DNA of 64,000 bases from AWTP1-18 sp036504515 (GCA_036504515.1 DASXVA010000009.1:1-64000); one strand, 5' to 3'. Counted from the stretch's first letter, positions 33,494 to 42,447 are shown. Notes: generated by a model not told the origin, from the letters alone. A program made the numbers and translations.

Positions 33494-34825
33494 TCAGGCG
33501 TTGAGGTCTTGCCCCCGGGTTTCCGGCAGGGCGAAATAGCCCACGACCAAAGCCAGCAAGAGCAGGCCGAAGGGGTAGCCAAGCCCCGCGAGGGAGCTGC
33601 CGGTTTTGTCGGCGATCAGCGCCACCATGTAGGGCGAGAGGCCGCCGATCCAGCCGGCGGCCAGGTTGTGGGGCAGACCCACGGCGGTATAGCGGGTGCG
33701 GGCCGGGAACAGTTCTGACAGCAGGGCGGTTTGCGGCCCGGTCACCAGGGCCACCGCCAGCACCGGCAGCAGGAGCAGGGCGAAGATCAGCAACGGCTGG
33801 TCAGAAAAATGCAGCAGCCCGGCATAGACCGGAAGGATGGACAGGGTGCCCAGCAGCAGCCCGGCCAGCACTACCGGACGGCGACCAATGCGGTCCGACA
33901 GGGCGCCGCAGAGCCAGGTCAGGGGAAACAGGCAAAGGGTCACAGGCAAGGTGATCCAGCCCGCCAGCACCGGGTCCATCTTCACCACGGTTTTCAGGAA
34001 GATCGGGGCGTAGACCTGGGAGCAGAAAAACAGCAGCCCGCCGCCAGCGGAAACGCAGAAGAACAGCAGCCCCATGCGGCCCAGGGTGTGGCGGTCCCGC
34101 AGGCAATCCCGCAGAGGCGTGACAGCAGTATGGCGTTGCTGGCGCAGTTGCTCGAACACCGGCGATTCGTGCAGGGCCAGTCGGGCCTTGATGCTGGCGA
34201 GCAGCAAGAGCGCCGACAGTAAAAATGGAATGCGCCAGCCCCAGGCCTTGAAGTCGGCATCGCTCAGCCAGCTTTGCAGCAACACTATTTGGAAGGTGGA
34301 AGCAAGGATGCCAAGCCCTCCCATCCATTGCAGCACGCTGGTCATGGCGCCCCGTTGCGCAGCGGGCGCGTGTTCCGCCAGATAGACGTTGGCGCCGCCG
34401 ATCTCGCCGCCCATGGCCAGGCCCTGAATCAGTCGCAGCGCCAGCAGCAGTCCGGTGGCCGCCCAGCCCCATTGGGCGTGGGTGGGCAACAGGCCCACGG
34501 CGAAGGTGGCTGCACCCATGATGGCGATGGTGGCGATGAACACCTTGCGCCGACCGTAACGATCGCCGAAGGAACCGAACAGGGCCGCGCCCAGGGGACG
34601 CACCACCATACCCATGCCGAAGGTGGCAAGGCTGTAGAGCAGGCCCGCTACCGGATCATCCGGCGGAAAGAACAGGGTGGCGAAATGGACCGCCAAGGTG
34701 GCGAAGGTGAGGAAGTCGTACCACTCGATGAAGGTGCCGAAACAGGCGGCGAGGGCGACTTTGCGGTAAGCGGTGCTTTCCGTGCCGGAGGCGGGCAGGG
34801 GATGGATGATCGTCATGGCCCCCAT
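33494..34825 (-). CDS. MFS transporter, metabolite:H+ symporter (MHS) type
   Basis: 443 residues, twelve hydrophobic helices. MHS hallmarks: AACFGTFIEWYDFLTF in helix 1, VVRPLGAALFGSFGDRYGRRKV in the 2-3 loop, and LRLIQGLAMGGEIGGANVYLAEHAP in helices 4-5. Known members carry organic acids, betaines or sugars with protons; no specific substrate is evident. Start at ATG 34825 or 34816. Monocistronic and convergent with alkB. Confidence 0.9.
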   Translation of the reverse strand: MGAMTIIHPLPASGTESTAYRKVALAACFGTFIEWYDFLTFATLAVHFATLFFPPDDPVAGLLYSLATFGMGMVVRPLGAALFGSFGDRYGRRKVFIATIAIMGAATFAVGLLPTHAQWGWAATGLLLALRLIQGLAMGGEIGGANVYLAEHAPAAQRGAMTSVLQWMGGLGILASTFQIVLLQSWLSDADFKAWGWRIPFLLSALLLLASIKARLALHESPVFEQLRQQRHTAVTPLRDCLRDRHTLGRMGLLFFCVSAGGGLLFFCSQVYAPIFLKTVVKMDPVLAGWITLPVTLCLFPLTWLCGALSDRIGRRPVVLAGLLLGTLSILPVYAGLLHFSDQPLLIFALLLLPVLAVALVTGPQTALLSELFPARTRYTAVGLPHNLAAGWIGGLSPYMVALIADKTGSSLAGLGYPFGLLLLALVVGYFALPETRGQDLNA

Positions 34826-34989
34826 TATCCGGCAGAAGCTGGGGCTGACCTGGGGGGATCAAGCCCTGAAGGCCCGGGTAGTTCGGGTTTTATCCAAGGG
34901 CAATGACCTTGCGTGATTACCTTGAGTAAGCCCTCACCGGATTGAACCGTGGGTTGTGTCAGTTGTTCAAATTCGTATAGCCCGTTGTA

Positions 34990-35025
34990 GGAAAACACCG
35001 CTGCGTAGCGGGGCTTTCCTTTTTT
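34990..35025 (+). terminator. Rho-independent-type hairpin upstream of sbp
   Basis: CCGCT-GCGT-AGCGG core inside an outer GGAAA / TTTCC stem, followed by six T residues at 35020. No + strand gene ends just before it, so it may insulate the sbp promoter or terminate an unseen transcript in the 34826-34990 gap. Confidence 0.6.
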
Positions 35026-35049
35026 GCGCCATAAGCTCAGCAGAATTTC

Positions 35050-35082
35050 TTGGTTCTTCCGTTGAGTCTGATTCCGTAGATT
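35050..35082 (+). promoter_or_regulatory. Promoter-like motif shared with the second sulfate-binding gene
   Basis: TTGGTT, 13 bases, then TGATTCCGTAGATT, ending 30 bp before the sbp start codon. The same two elements with the same 13-base spacing occur upstream of the paralogous gene at 48535-48567 on the other strand. The conserved block probably includes a promoter element or an activator site (CysB is one candidate). A small hairpin ATTTGC / GCAAAT follows at 35080-35097. Confidence 0.6.
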
Positions 35083-35112
35083 TGCATCTTCGCAAATTCA
35101 ACGGAGAACACG

Positions 35113-36111
35113 ATGCATTTCCCCCGCCGTACTTTCATTGCTGCCGCTCTGGTTCTTGGTCTGACCGGCCATGCCCTGGCTGATACCACCCTGACCAATG
35201 TGTCCTACGACCCGACCCGCGAACTGTACGCGGAATACAACACCGCTTTCGCCAAGTACTGGAAGGCCAAGTCCGGTGAAACCGTTAGCGTCAAAGCCTC
35301 CCACGGCGGCTCTGGCGCCCAGTCCCGTATCGTGCAGGACGGTCTCGATGCTGATGTGGTGACCCTGGCCCTGGCCTACGACATCGACGCCATTGCTGCC
35401 AAGGGCCTGCTGGCCCCCGATTGGCAGAAAAAGTTCAAACACAACTCCACGCCCTTCACCTCCACCATTGTCCTGCTTGTGCGCAAGGGCAACCCCAAGG
35501 GCATTAAGGATTGGGCCGATATCGCCAAGCCCGGCATTGGCGTGATCGTTGCCAATCCCAAGACCTCCGGCGGTGCGCGCTGGGCCTATCTGGCCGCTTA
35601 CGGCTGGGCGCTGCATCAACCCGGCGGCAATGAACAGAAGGCGAACGAGTACATCAAGAAGGTGTACACCAATGTGCCAACGCTCCAGTCCGGCGCCCGC
35701 GGCGCGACGGTGGACTTTGCCCAGCGCGGTCTTGGCGATGTGCTGCTGGCCTGGGAAAACGAAGCCGACCTGGTGAAGAAGGAATTCGGCGACAACTTCG
35801 ACGTGGTTTATCCGCCTTCCAGCATCCTGGCCGAGCCCCCCGTGGCCGTTGTCGACAAGGTGGTGGACAAGAAGGGCACACGCAAGGTTGCCACCGAATA
35901 TCTGGAGCACCTGTATGCACCCGAAAGCCAGGAACTCGCGGCAGAGAACGGCTATCGTCCCACCGACGACAAGGTCCTGGCCAAGTACGCCAAGAAGTTT
36001 CCCAAGCTGAAGCTGTTCACCATCGATGACACCTTCGGTGGCTGGCAAAAGGCCCAGAAGACCCACTTTGCCGATGGTGGCGTGTTCGACCAGATCTACG
36101 AAAAGAAGTAA
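35113..36111 (+). CDS. sbp: Sulfate ABC transporter periplasmic binding protein, copy 1
   Basis: 332 residues. Signal peptide with a twin-Arg start (MHFPRRTFIAAALVL), cleavage near GHALA. Family motifs: LLNVSYDPTRELY-type segment (TNVSYDPTRELYAEYN), KASHGGSGAQSR contacting sulfate, DVVTLALAYDIDAIA, NPKTSGGARWAYL, and LAEPPVAVVDKVVDKKG. Binds sulfate or thiosulfate for a CysTWA permease. No permease or ATPase gene is nearby, so it must use components encoded elsewhere. First gene of a four-gene unit; the next start is six bases after its stop. Confidence 0.93.
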   Translation: MHFPRRTFIAAALVLGLTGHALADTTLTNVSYDPTRELYAEYNTAFAKYWKAKSGETVSVKASHGGSGAQSRIVQDGLDADVVTLALAYDIDAIAAKGLLAPDWQKKFKHNSTPFTSTIVLLVRKGNPKGIKDWADIAKPGIGVIVANPKTSGGARWAYLAAYGWALHQPGGNEQKANEYIKKVYTNVPTLQSGARGATVDFAQRGLGDVLLAWENEADLVKKEFGDNFDVVYPPSSILAEPPVAVVDKVVDKKGTRKVATEYLEHLYAPESQELAAENGYRPTDDKVLAKYAKKFPKLKLFTIDDTFGGWQKAQKTHFADGGVFDQIYEKK

Positions 36112-36117
36112 GTCGTC

Positions 36118-36702
36118 ATGATTCCTACCCTCATCGTGCCCGGTTTGCAGGGCAGCGGACCTGATCACTGGCAAAGCTGGTGGCACGCGCTGGAGCCGGA
36201 CACGATCTGGGTGGAACAGCAGGACTGGAATGTGCCGGATCTGGAGCAGTGGTCCTTTCAGGTTCAGCAAGTATTGCAACAGCAGCACAAGCCCGTCTGG
36301 ATCGTTGCCCACAGTTTTGGTGTGTTGGCTACTATTCATGCGGCCAGTCGGTTACCGGAAAAGGTCGCCGGGGTTTTTCTTGTGGCTCCCGCCGATCCGG
36401 AAAAATTCGGTCTGTCTTCCCAGGTTCCCTCGGATACCTTGCCCTTTCCCAGCTTGTTGGTGGCCAGCAGTAATGACCCGTGGCTGAAGCTGATGAACGC
36501 CAGCTATCTGGCGGGGCGTTGGGGTAGCCATCTCGTCAATCTGGGCGAGGTCGGGCATATCAATGCGGACTCTGGTTTCGGTCCCTGGATAGAAGGTCGT
36601 TCCCTATTTCGGCGCTTTGTCCAAAGCCATGACGGTTTGTTTTCCGGTGATATTCCCGTGACGGCCGCCAGTGAGGGCAGGGGGCTGCGCCATGCCCATT
36701 GA
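36118..36702 (+). CDS. RBBP9/YdeN-type alpha/beta serine hydrolase
   Basis: 194 residues. Nucleophile elbow in IVAHSFGVLAT (GxSxG variant with AHSFG), TLIVPGLQGSGPDHWQSWW at the N-terminus, SSNDPWLKLMNA carrying the acid, and GEVGHINADSGFGPW with the catalytic His. This is the RBBP9 (PF06821) pattern; substrates of bacterial members are mostly unknown. It lies six bases after sbp and overlaps the EAL gene by 11 bp, so it is co-transcribed. Confidence 0.88.
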   Translation: MIPTLIVPGLQGSGPDHWQSWWHALEPDTIWVEQQDWNVPDLEQWSFQVQQVLQQQHKPVWIVAHSFGVLATIHAASRLPEKVAGVFLVAPADPEKFGLSSQVPSDTLPFPSLLVASSNDPWLKLMNASYLAGRWGSHLVNLGEVGHINADSGFGPWIEGRSLFRRFVQSHDGLFSGDIPVTAASEGRGLRHAH

Positions 36703-37567
36703 TCTGTTGATCAATTATTTTCGCAATCTGCGCAAGTCCGATCTCGACCCCCTTGAAGAGTACTGGCCTTCCCTGGACAGAAGCGGCACGCGGGTTGTCG
36801 GTTATTACCAGAACCTGGTGTTGAGCAGTGTCTATCAGCCCATCGTCGGCCGCAGTGAACAGAACATCATCGGCTATGAAGCCTTGCTGCGGGCGATTGA
36901 TCCGGCAGGCAATCCTGTGGCACCGGAGGATGTCTTTCGCTTGCCCCGTTCCAGCGAAGACGCCACTTATCTCGATCGTCTTTGCCGCGTTCTGCATGTA
37001 CTGAATCTGTTGCGTCAGCCCGGGCAAGGCTTGAGTGGTTACCTTTTTCTCAACGTCACGCCGCGTCACCTGCAGGAACTTGCTGGCGATCATGGCCGGG
37101 CTTTCGAGGCAATCCTGCGGTTTTTCGGACTGACGCCCGACAAGGTTGTGTTGGAGGTACTGGAAAGCGAAATTGAAGACATTGATCGTCTCAAGCGCGC
37201 CATTGCCAACTATCGCGCTCGGGGCTACCGCATTGCCATTGATGACTTCGGTCGTCGCCATTCCAACTTCGACCGGCTCTGGGTGCTGGAGCCGGACATC
37301 GTCAAGTTTGACCGCAGCCTTCTGCTCCAGGCCGAACAGGATGCTCGCATACGCAGGGTATTGCCCCGTCTGGTCGAGATTGTTCATGAACTGGACGCCA
37401 AAACAATTCTGGAGGGTGTGGAAAACGCAACCCAGATGCAGTTGGCGCTTGATGCCGGTGTGGACTGGATTCAGGGCTATCACCTTGGTCGACCATCGCC
37501 GGATTTGGTAACGGAACCCGCCTCCGAAGCAGTGTTCTGGCCCAGTGTCCTTGCTCTTTCCCATTGA
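36692..37567 (+). CDS. EAL-domain c-di-GMP phosphodiesterase
   Basis: 291 residues from ATG 36692. A single EAL domain after a ~45-residue N-terminal region. Catalytic signature positions are kept: YEALLRA, FLNVTPRHL (Asn), LEVLESEIED (Glu), AIDDFGRRHSN (Asp-Asp), DIVKFDRSLL (Lys), LEGVEN (Glu) and QGYHLGRP. The DDFG loop is followed by RRHS rather than the usual TGYS. No membrane or sensor segment. It overlaps the hydrolase gene and precedes the peroxiredoxin by 31 bp. Confidence 0.88.
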   Translation: MPIDLLINYFRNLRKSDLDPLEEYWPSLDRSGTRVVGYYQNLVLSSVYQPIVGRSEQNIIGYEALLRAIDPAGNPVAPEDVFRLPRSSEDATYLDRLCRVLHVLNLLRQPGQGLSGYLFLNVTPRHLQELAGDHGRAFEAILRFFGLTPDKVVLEVLESEIEDIDRLKRAIANYRARGYRIAIDDFGRRHSNFDRLWVLEPDIVKFDRSLLLQAEQDARIRRVLPRLVEIVHELDAKTILEGVENATQMQLALDAGVDWIQGYHLGRPSPDLVTEPASEAVFWPSVLALSH

Positions 37568-37598
37568 GTTTTATCCCCAAAACCGACAGGAGAAAATC

Positions 37599-38237
37599 AT
37601 GACCCTCAGACTTGGCGACGTAGCCCCAGATTTCGTGCAGGAATCCAGCGCGGGCCCCATCAAATTCCACGAATACCTTGGCGATAGCTGGGGCATTCTT
37701 TTCTCCCATCCTGCCGATTACACTCCCGTGTGCACCACCGAGCTGGGCGCTACCGCAAAGCTCAAGGACGAGTTTGCCAAGCGCAACGTCAAGGTCATCG
37801 CCCTTTCCGTGGACCCGGTGGAGTCCCACAAGGGCTGGATCAGCGACATCAACGAAACCCAGAACACCACGGTCAATTTCCCCATCCTGGCCGACGCTGA
37901 CCGCAAGGTGTCCACTCTTTACGACCTGATCCATCCCAACGCCAGCACCACCGCTACCGTGCGTTCCGTCTTCGTGATCGATCCGCAAAAGAAGATTCGT
38001 CTGACCATTACCTACCCGGCCAGCACCGGCCGCAACTTCGACGAAATCCTGCGGGTGATCGACTCCCTGCAACTGACCGAATACCACAGCGTTGCCACGC
38101 CAGTGAACTGGAAGGATGGCGACGATGTGGTGATCGTGCCCTCCCTGCAGGACCCTGAAGTCATCAAGCAGAAATTCCCCAAGGGCTACACCGTCGTCAA
38201 GCCCTATTTGCGCATCACTCCCCAACCCAATCGTTAA
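37599..38237 (+). CDS. 1-Cys peroxiredoxin (Prx6 type)
   Basis: 212 residues. ATG 37599 follows CAGGAGA. Peroxidatic Cys in HPADYTPVCTTELGATAKL; the long C-terminal extension (VNWKDGDDVVIVPSL, FPKGYTVVKPYLRITPQP) is characteristic of Prx6-type enzymes of about 210-220 residues. Reduces hydrogen and organic peroxides. Fourth gene of the sbp unit and just upstream of the encapsulin operon, so a link to sulfur or redox stress is plausible. Confidence 0.93.
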   Translation: MTLRLGDVAPDFVQESSAGPIKFHEYLGDSWGILFSHPADYTPVCTTELGATAKLKDEFAKRNVKVIALSVDPVESHKGWISDINETQNTTVNFPILADADRKVSTLYDLIHPNASTTATVRSVFVIDPQKKIRLTITYPASTGRNFDEILRVIDSLQLTEYHSVATPVNWKDGDDVVIVPSLQDPEVIKQKFPKGYTVVKPYLRITPQPNR

Positions 38238-38243
38238 AGGATT

Positions 38244-38275
38244 GCGGCAGGCCTCAGGAAACTGACGCCTGCCGC
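38244..38275 (+). terminator. Hairpin after the peroxiredoxin gene
   Basis: GCGGCAGGC / GCCTGCCGC outer stem with inner TCAG-GAAA-CTGA (GNRA-type loop), six bases after the stop codon. Stable but without a clear T tract. Confidence 0.6.
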
Positions 38276-38628
38276 CCTTCACCCATCATGAGCTTTCGTG
38301 CCCGATTCACCATGCGTTGTGCCTGCTGCGGACGAGTCATGTCGTCCCGCAACTGGACGCGCACGGGTCGGTGCAGCCAATGCCAGGAACCCGTTTCCAG
38401 CGAGTTTGTTCCCCGCCGCATTGGCAACGGCCATTGCCGCTGAGTTTTTCCGGCTCTCCCTTTCTTCAGCCTTAACAACTTTTTGCATCGTCTTTTTCGA
38501 ATCTCTCAATAGACACGATTTGTTTAGCTGATTTTCTTATTTGTTCTAACGAGTTTCTTTGAATAACTTATGCGCTTCACATCGATGGTCATTTTTCGAT
38601 GCTGACGGCCTCTTCTGAAGGAAATGAA
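38276..38628. other. Control region before the encapsulin operon
   Basis: 353 bp without a convincing gene. Short minus-strand frames between 38276 and 38500 do not resemble known proteins. From 38510 the sequence becomes AT-rich and should contain the operon promoter: GAATAACTTATGC (38559-38572 region) includes a short ATAA-C-TTAT dyad of the kind bound by LysR-type cysteine regulators, and CATCGA / TCGATG flank ten bases at about 38580-38602. Confidence 0.4.
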
Positions 38629-39558
38629 ATGACTGATCTTGCAATTCCTCTTGCGACCAATGGGAAACCCGCCCACTGGGATCTGGAGTCGATTGTGCAA
38701 GCGCTGCGTGACTCGCGGGAAGCGACTCATAAAGTGCGTCATCTGGGCCGAATCCGCGATCTGCCTTCCCGCAGCGCCCTGGTCAAAATTCTGGACGGGC
38801 TATCTGCTGCGCTCTTCCCCACCCACTACGGTCGCCCCAGTCTGACGGACGAGAGCATCGACTACTACGTCGGCAACGTCCTCAATACAACACTGGTCAA
38901 TCTGGCCGAACAGGTTCGTCGCGGCCTGCTGTTTGCCGCCTCGCCGGAAGAACTGGAAGGCCAGGACATTCCAGCCCGGGCCCAGCAGATCACCAAGGAC
39001 TTCGCCCATCAGTTGCCCTACATCCGCGGGCTGCTCTTCAGCGACCTGCAGGCCGCCTATCAAGGCGACCCTTCTGCCACCAGCCTGTCGGAAATCCTCG
39101 TTTGCTATCCGGGCATGACGGCCATCGTTTACTACCGCTTCGCCCATGCCCTGTATGTGCTGGGTGTGCCTTTCCTGGCGCGGTTGATCTCCGAGATCGG
39201 CCATTCCAAGACCGGTATCGACATCCACCCCGGTGCTTCCATTGGCGGCAGTTTCTTCATCGACCACGGTACCGGTGTCGTCATCGGTCAGACCGCCGTG
39301 ATTGGTAGCAACGTCCGGCTTTATCAGGCCGTCACCCTGGGCGCCAAGCGTTTCCCCGCCGATGAAAATGGCGTGCTGATCAAGGGTAACGAGCGTCATC
39401 CCATCATCGAAGACGATGTCGTGATCTATGCCGGGGCTACCGTCCTCGGCCGTATCACCATCGGCAAAGGTTCCTCCATCGGCGGCAATGTCTGGCTTAC
39501 CCACAGCGTGCCGCCCGGAAGCAATGTCCTGCAGGCTCAGAACCGGCAGGACGACTGA
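38629..39558 (+). CDS. epsC: Serine O-acetyltransferase, EpsC type
   Basis: 309 residues from ATG 38629, preceded by AAGGAAA. Makes O-acetylserine from serine and acetyl-CoA, the first committed step of cysteine synthesis. The ~160-residue helical N-domain is followed by a left-handed beta-helix: IGHSKTGIDIHPGASIGGSFFIDHG, TGVVIGQTAVIGSNVRLYQAVTLGAKRF, then AGATVLGRITIGKGSSIGGNVWLTHSVPPGS. The length and LIKGNERHPIIEDDVVI insertion match EpsC rather than short CysE. First gene of the encapsulin operon, 37 bp before the shell gene; its product feeds cysteine to the encapsulated desulfurase. Confidence 0.93.
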   Translation: MTDLAIPLATNGKPAHWDLESIVQALRDSREATHKVRHLGRIRDLPSRSALVKILDGLSAALFPTHYGRPSLTDESIDYYVGNVLNTTLVNLAEQVRRGLLFAASPEELEGQDIPARAQQITKDFAHQLPYIRGLLFSDLQAAYQGDPSATSLSEILVCYPGMTAIVYYRFAHALYVLGVPFLARLISEIGHSKTGIDIHPGASIGGSFFIDHGTGVVIGQTAVIGSNVRLYQAVTLGAKRFPADENGVLIKGNERHPIIEDDVVIYAGATVLGRITIGKGSSIGGNVWLTHSVPPGSNVLQAQNRQDD

Positions 39559-39595
39559 TTTTCATCACACCATTTCATCCACTCAGGAGTAGATA

Positions 39596-40525
39596 ATGCC
39601 CGATCAATATCAACACCCCACTGCCCTTGGCGATGTCGCCGCCCGGCAGCTGGCCAATGCCACCAAGACGGTCCCCCAGCTTGCCACTATCACCCCCCGC
39701 TGGCTGACCCACCTGCTGCAGTGGGTGCCGGTTGAGGCCGGTATCTATCGGCTGAACAAGGTGAAGGATGCCGACAATGTGACCGTGGAATGCTCCGGCC
39801 GCGATGAGCGCGAACTGCCCCAGACCTTTGTCGATTACGTCGAAAATCCCCGCGAGTACCTGCTCACCGCAGTGAACACCGTGCTCGACGTGCACACCCG
39901 CGTTTCCGATCTGTACAGCAGCCCTTACAACCAGATCAGCGAACAGCTGCGTCTGACCATCGAGACCATCAAGGAGCGCCAGGAATCCGAGTTGATCAAC
40001 AACAAGGAATACGGCCTGCTCAACAACATCGTCGCCAAGAACCGCCTCAAGCCCATTACCGGCGCGCCCACCCCGGACGATCTGGACGAGTTGCTGAGTC
40101 TGGTCTGGAAAGAGCCCGGCTTCTTCCTGGCCCATCCCAAGACCATCGCCGCCTTTGGCCGTGAGTGCACCCGTCGCGGTGTGCCGCCCCCCACCGTCAA
40201 CCTGTTCGGTTCCCAGTTCATTACCTGGCGCGGCATTCCCCTGATTCCCTCCAACAAAGTGCCGGTGGAAAACGGCAAGTCCAGCATCATCCTGATCCGC
40301 ACCGGTGAGAGCCGTCAGGGCGTGGTGGGCCTGTATCAGCCGAATCTTCCCGGCGAACAAAGCCCCGGCCTGTCCGTGCGCTTCATGGGTATTGACCACC
40401 GCGCCATCGCCTCCTATCTGGTGTCCCTGTACTGCTCAGTGGCTGTGCTGACCGATGACGCCATCGCTGTTCTCGAAAACGTGGATATCACCAAGTACCA
40501 TGACTACAAGCCTGAATACCGCTGA
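39596..40525 (+). CDS. srpI: Family 2A encapsulin shell protein (SrpI-like)
   Basis: 309 residues, HK97 capsid fold inferred from family similarity. The N-terminal arm (TKTVPQLATITPRWLTHLLQWV), the GIYRLNKVKDADNVTVECSGRD segment, the E-loop region LPQTFVDYVENPREYLL, the long spine helix region (SEQLRLTIETIKERQESEL, NNKEYGLLNNIVAKNRL) and the C-terminal block QSPGLSVRFMGIDHRAIASYLVSLYCS are as in SrpI proteins that assemble into 24-25 nm icosahedral shells packaging cysteine desulfurase. No cyclic-nucleotide-binding insertion is present, so it is type 2A, not 2B. ATG 39596 follows CAGGAG. It overlaps the cargo gene by 26 bp. Confidence 0.93.
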   Translation: MPDQYQHPTALGDVAARQLANATKTVPQLATITPRWLTHLLQWVPVEAGIYRLNKVKDADNVTVECSGRDERELPQTFVDYVENPREYLLTAVNTVLDVHTRVSDLYSSPYNQISEQLRLTIETIKERQESELINNKEYGLLNNIVAKNRLKPITGAPTPDDLDELLSLVWKEPGFFLAHPKTIAAFGRECTRRGVPPPTVNLFGSQFITWRGIPLIPSNKVPVENGKSSIILIRTGESRQGVVGLYQPNLPGEQSPGLSVRFMGIDHRAIASYLVSLYCSVAVLTDDAIAVLENVDITKYHDYKPEYR

Positions 40526-42437
40526 TCTGCCCGGAGGCGCTCCGACAGGGCTGCCGGCAGGTTTTCCCGATGTGGCGAGTCTGGCGCAGTTGGCGAATCA
40601 GTTCTTCCGCGCAGCTCCCGGGGGCGCTCCCTCCGGCGGCGGTGCCGGTGGCTTTGATGCGTCGGCCCCCGCTGCAGCAAATCCGGCCCCGGTTTCACCA
40701 CCGACGGATTTGCCCGGCGCGGGTACAGCAGCGGCTTTGCCTCAGGGCTTGCCGTCAGGGCTTCCTACTGGCTTGCCTGTCGCCAGTGGTTCGCCTTTTC
40801 CCGGCCTCGACCCGCTATCTCCCAGCCTGCCTTCGCCCACGGAGTTCAGCCGTGCTGCGCCGTCCATCGCCTCTGCTGCCAGTCCTACCTTGGCGGCCGG
40901 TGCCGGTCAGCGCAACCCTGAAAGCTTCAATGGGCTGCCGGGCTTCCCCAATGTTGCTGCGCCCTTTGCGCCTTCGCCTCCTGGCGAAGGGGACATCAAG
41001 GCGTTGCTGCAACCCCAGACCATCCTGGGAGGAGGGCAGTTGCCGACTCAGATACCCGGTCTGTCCAATGCGCCTTTCTATTTCCTCGACTTTGCCAAAC
41101 CTGAATCCTCTTCCGGCATTCGCGTTCCCGGCTTCGAGGGCAACAAGGCCCAGGCTGCGAGTCCTGCTGGTGCTCGATTAGGCGGTGTTGCTCCGCTAGA
41201 CGCCCATCTGATCCGTCGTGACTTTCCCATCCTCAATGAGCGGGTGAATGGTCGCCCCTTGATCTGGTTGGACAATGCCGCCACGACCCAGAAGCCCCGA
41301 CAGGTGATTGAGCGTCTCAGCTATTTCTATGAGCACGAGAACTCCAACATCCACCGCGCCGCCCACGAATTGGCTGCCCGCGCCACCGACGCCTACGAGG
41401 CAGCCCGCGAGAAGGTTCGCGGTTTCCTCAAGGCCAAGTCTACGAACGAGATCGTTTTTGTTCGTGGTGCAACGGAAGCCATTAACTTGGTTGCCAAAAG
41501 CTGGGGCTGGCAGAACATCGGCAAGGACGACGAGATCGTGGTCAGCCTGTTGGAACACCACGCCAACATCGTTCCCTGGCAGCAACTTGCCGCGGAAACC
41601 GGTGCCAAGATTCGTGTGATTCCGGTGGATGACAACGGCCAGGTTCGCCTCGACGAATACGCCAAATTGCTTGGTCCCAAGACCAAGCTGGTGTCCTTTA
41701 CCCAGGTCTCCAACGCCCTGGGTACCGTGACACCGGCCCATCAGATGGTGTCCATGGCTCACGCCGTTGGCGCCCGGGTATTGGTGGATGGTGCCCAGGC
41801 GGTGTCCCACATGCCGGTGGATGTGGTTTCCCTGGATGCCGACTGGTATGTGTTCTCCGGCCACAAGGTCTTCGGTCCCACCGGGATCGGCGTGCTTTAC
41901 GGCAAGGAAGACCTGCTCAATGAAACCGAGCCCTGGCAAGGGGGCGGCAACATGATCGAGGATGTCACTTTCGAGCAAACCCGTTACCACAAGGCACCGG
42001 GTCGCTTCGAAGCCGGCACCGGCAATATTGCCGACGCCGTGGGCCTGGGCGCTGCCATCGATTACGTGACCGCCATCGGCATGGAGAAGATCGCCGCCTA
42101 CGAGCACAGTCTGCTGGAATACGGCACCTATCTGCTCAAGGGGATCTCCGGTTTGCGTATCATCGGCACAGCACCAGAAAAGGCTGGTGTGTTGTCCTTC
42201 GTTCTGGATGGCCACAAGACCCAGGACATCGGCGCCGCCCTCAATCAGGAAGGTATTGCCGTGCGATCCGGCCACCATTGCGCCCAGCCCATTTTGCGGC
42301 GCTTCGGTGTCGAAGCCACGGTCAGACCCTCCCTGGCCTTTTACAATACCTGCGCCGAACTTGATGCACTGGCCGCAGCAATCCATCGCATCCGCGGCAG
42401 CAAGTCCACCGTGCAAACCCTTGGCGTGACCTCTTAG
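40500..42437 (+). CDS. Encapsulated cysteine desulfurase (SufS type) with disordered cargo-loading domain
   Basis: 645 residues from ATG 40500. Residues 1-230 are Pro/Gly/Ala/Ser-rich and predicted disordered, with GLP motifs clustered at about 10-24, 80-93 and 143-151; this matches the long N-terminal targeting domain of family 2A cargo. From about 233 comes a SufS-type PLP enzyme: RRDFPILNERVNGRPLIWLDNAATTQKP in two parts, NSNIHRAAHELA, the PLP lysine K456 in SGHKVFGPTG, and the catalytic cysteine C594 in RSGHHCAQPILRRFGV. It converts cysteine to alanine with persulfide. An upstream in-frame start at 40455 would deepen the overlap with srpI. No ribosome site is clear, so coupling is likely. 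Confidence 0.93.
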   Translation: MTTSLNTADLPGGAPTGLPAGFPDVASLAQLANQFFRAAPGGAPSGGGAGGFDASAPAAANPAPVSPPTDLPGAGTAAALPQGLPSGLPTGLPVASGSPFPGLDPLSPSLPSPTEFSRAAPSIASAASPTLAAGAGQRNPESFNGLPGFPNVAAPFAPSPPGEGDIKALLQPQTILGGGQLPTQIPGLSNAPFYFLDFAKPESSSGIRVPGFEGNKAQAASPAGARLGGVAPLDAHLIRRDFPILNERVNGRPLIWLDNAATTQKPRQVIERLSYFYEHENSNIHRAAHELAARATDAYEAAREKVRGFLKAKSTNEIVFVRGATEAINLVAKSWGWQNIGKDDEIVVSLLEHHANIVPWQQLAAETGAKIRVIPVDDNGQVRLDEYAKLLGPKTKLVSFTQVSNALGTVTPAHQMVSMAHAVGARVLVDGAQAVSHMPVDVVSLDADWYVFSGHKVFGPTGIGVLYGKEDLLNETEPWQGGGNMIEDVTFEQTRYHKAPGRFEAGTGNIADAVGLGAAIDYVTAIGMEKIAAYEHSLLEYGTYLLKGISGLRIIGTAPEKAGVLSFVLDGHKTQDIGAALNQEGIAVRSGHHCAQPILRRFGVEATVRPSLAFYNTCAELDALAAAIHRIRGSKSTVQTLGVTS

Positions 42438-42447
42438 GAGAGACTTA

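Noticed and set aside
35098..36339. 413-codon minus-strand frame opposite sulfate-binding copy 1
   Set aside because: Antisense shadow produced by GC-rich codon bias. A similar shadow occurs opposite copy 2 (47486-48562), as expected for paralogues.
38254..38531. Three overlapping short frames between peroxiredoxin and serine acetyltransferase
   Set aside because: They compete on both strands, none resembles a known protein, and the first overlaps a stable hairpin.
40455..40499. Upstream start for the cysteine desulfurase
   Set aside because: It would overlap the shell gene by 71 bp. The ATG at 40500 begins directly at the low-complexity domain.
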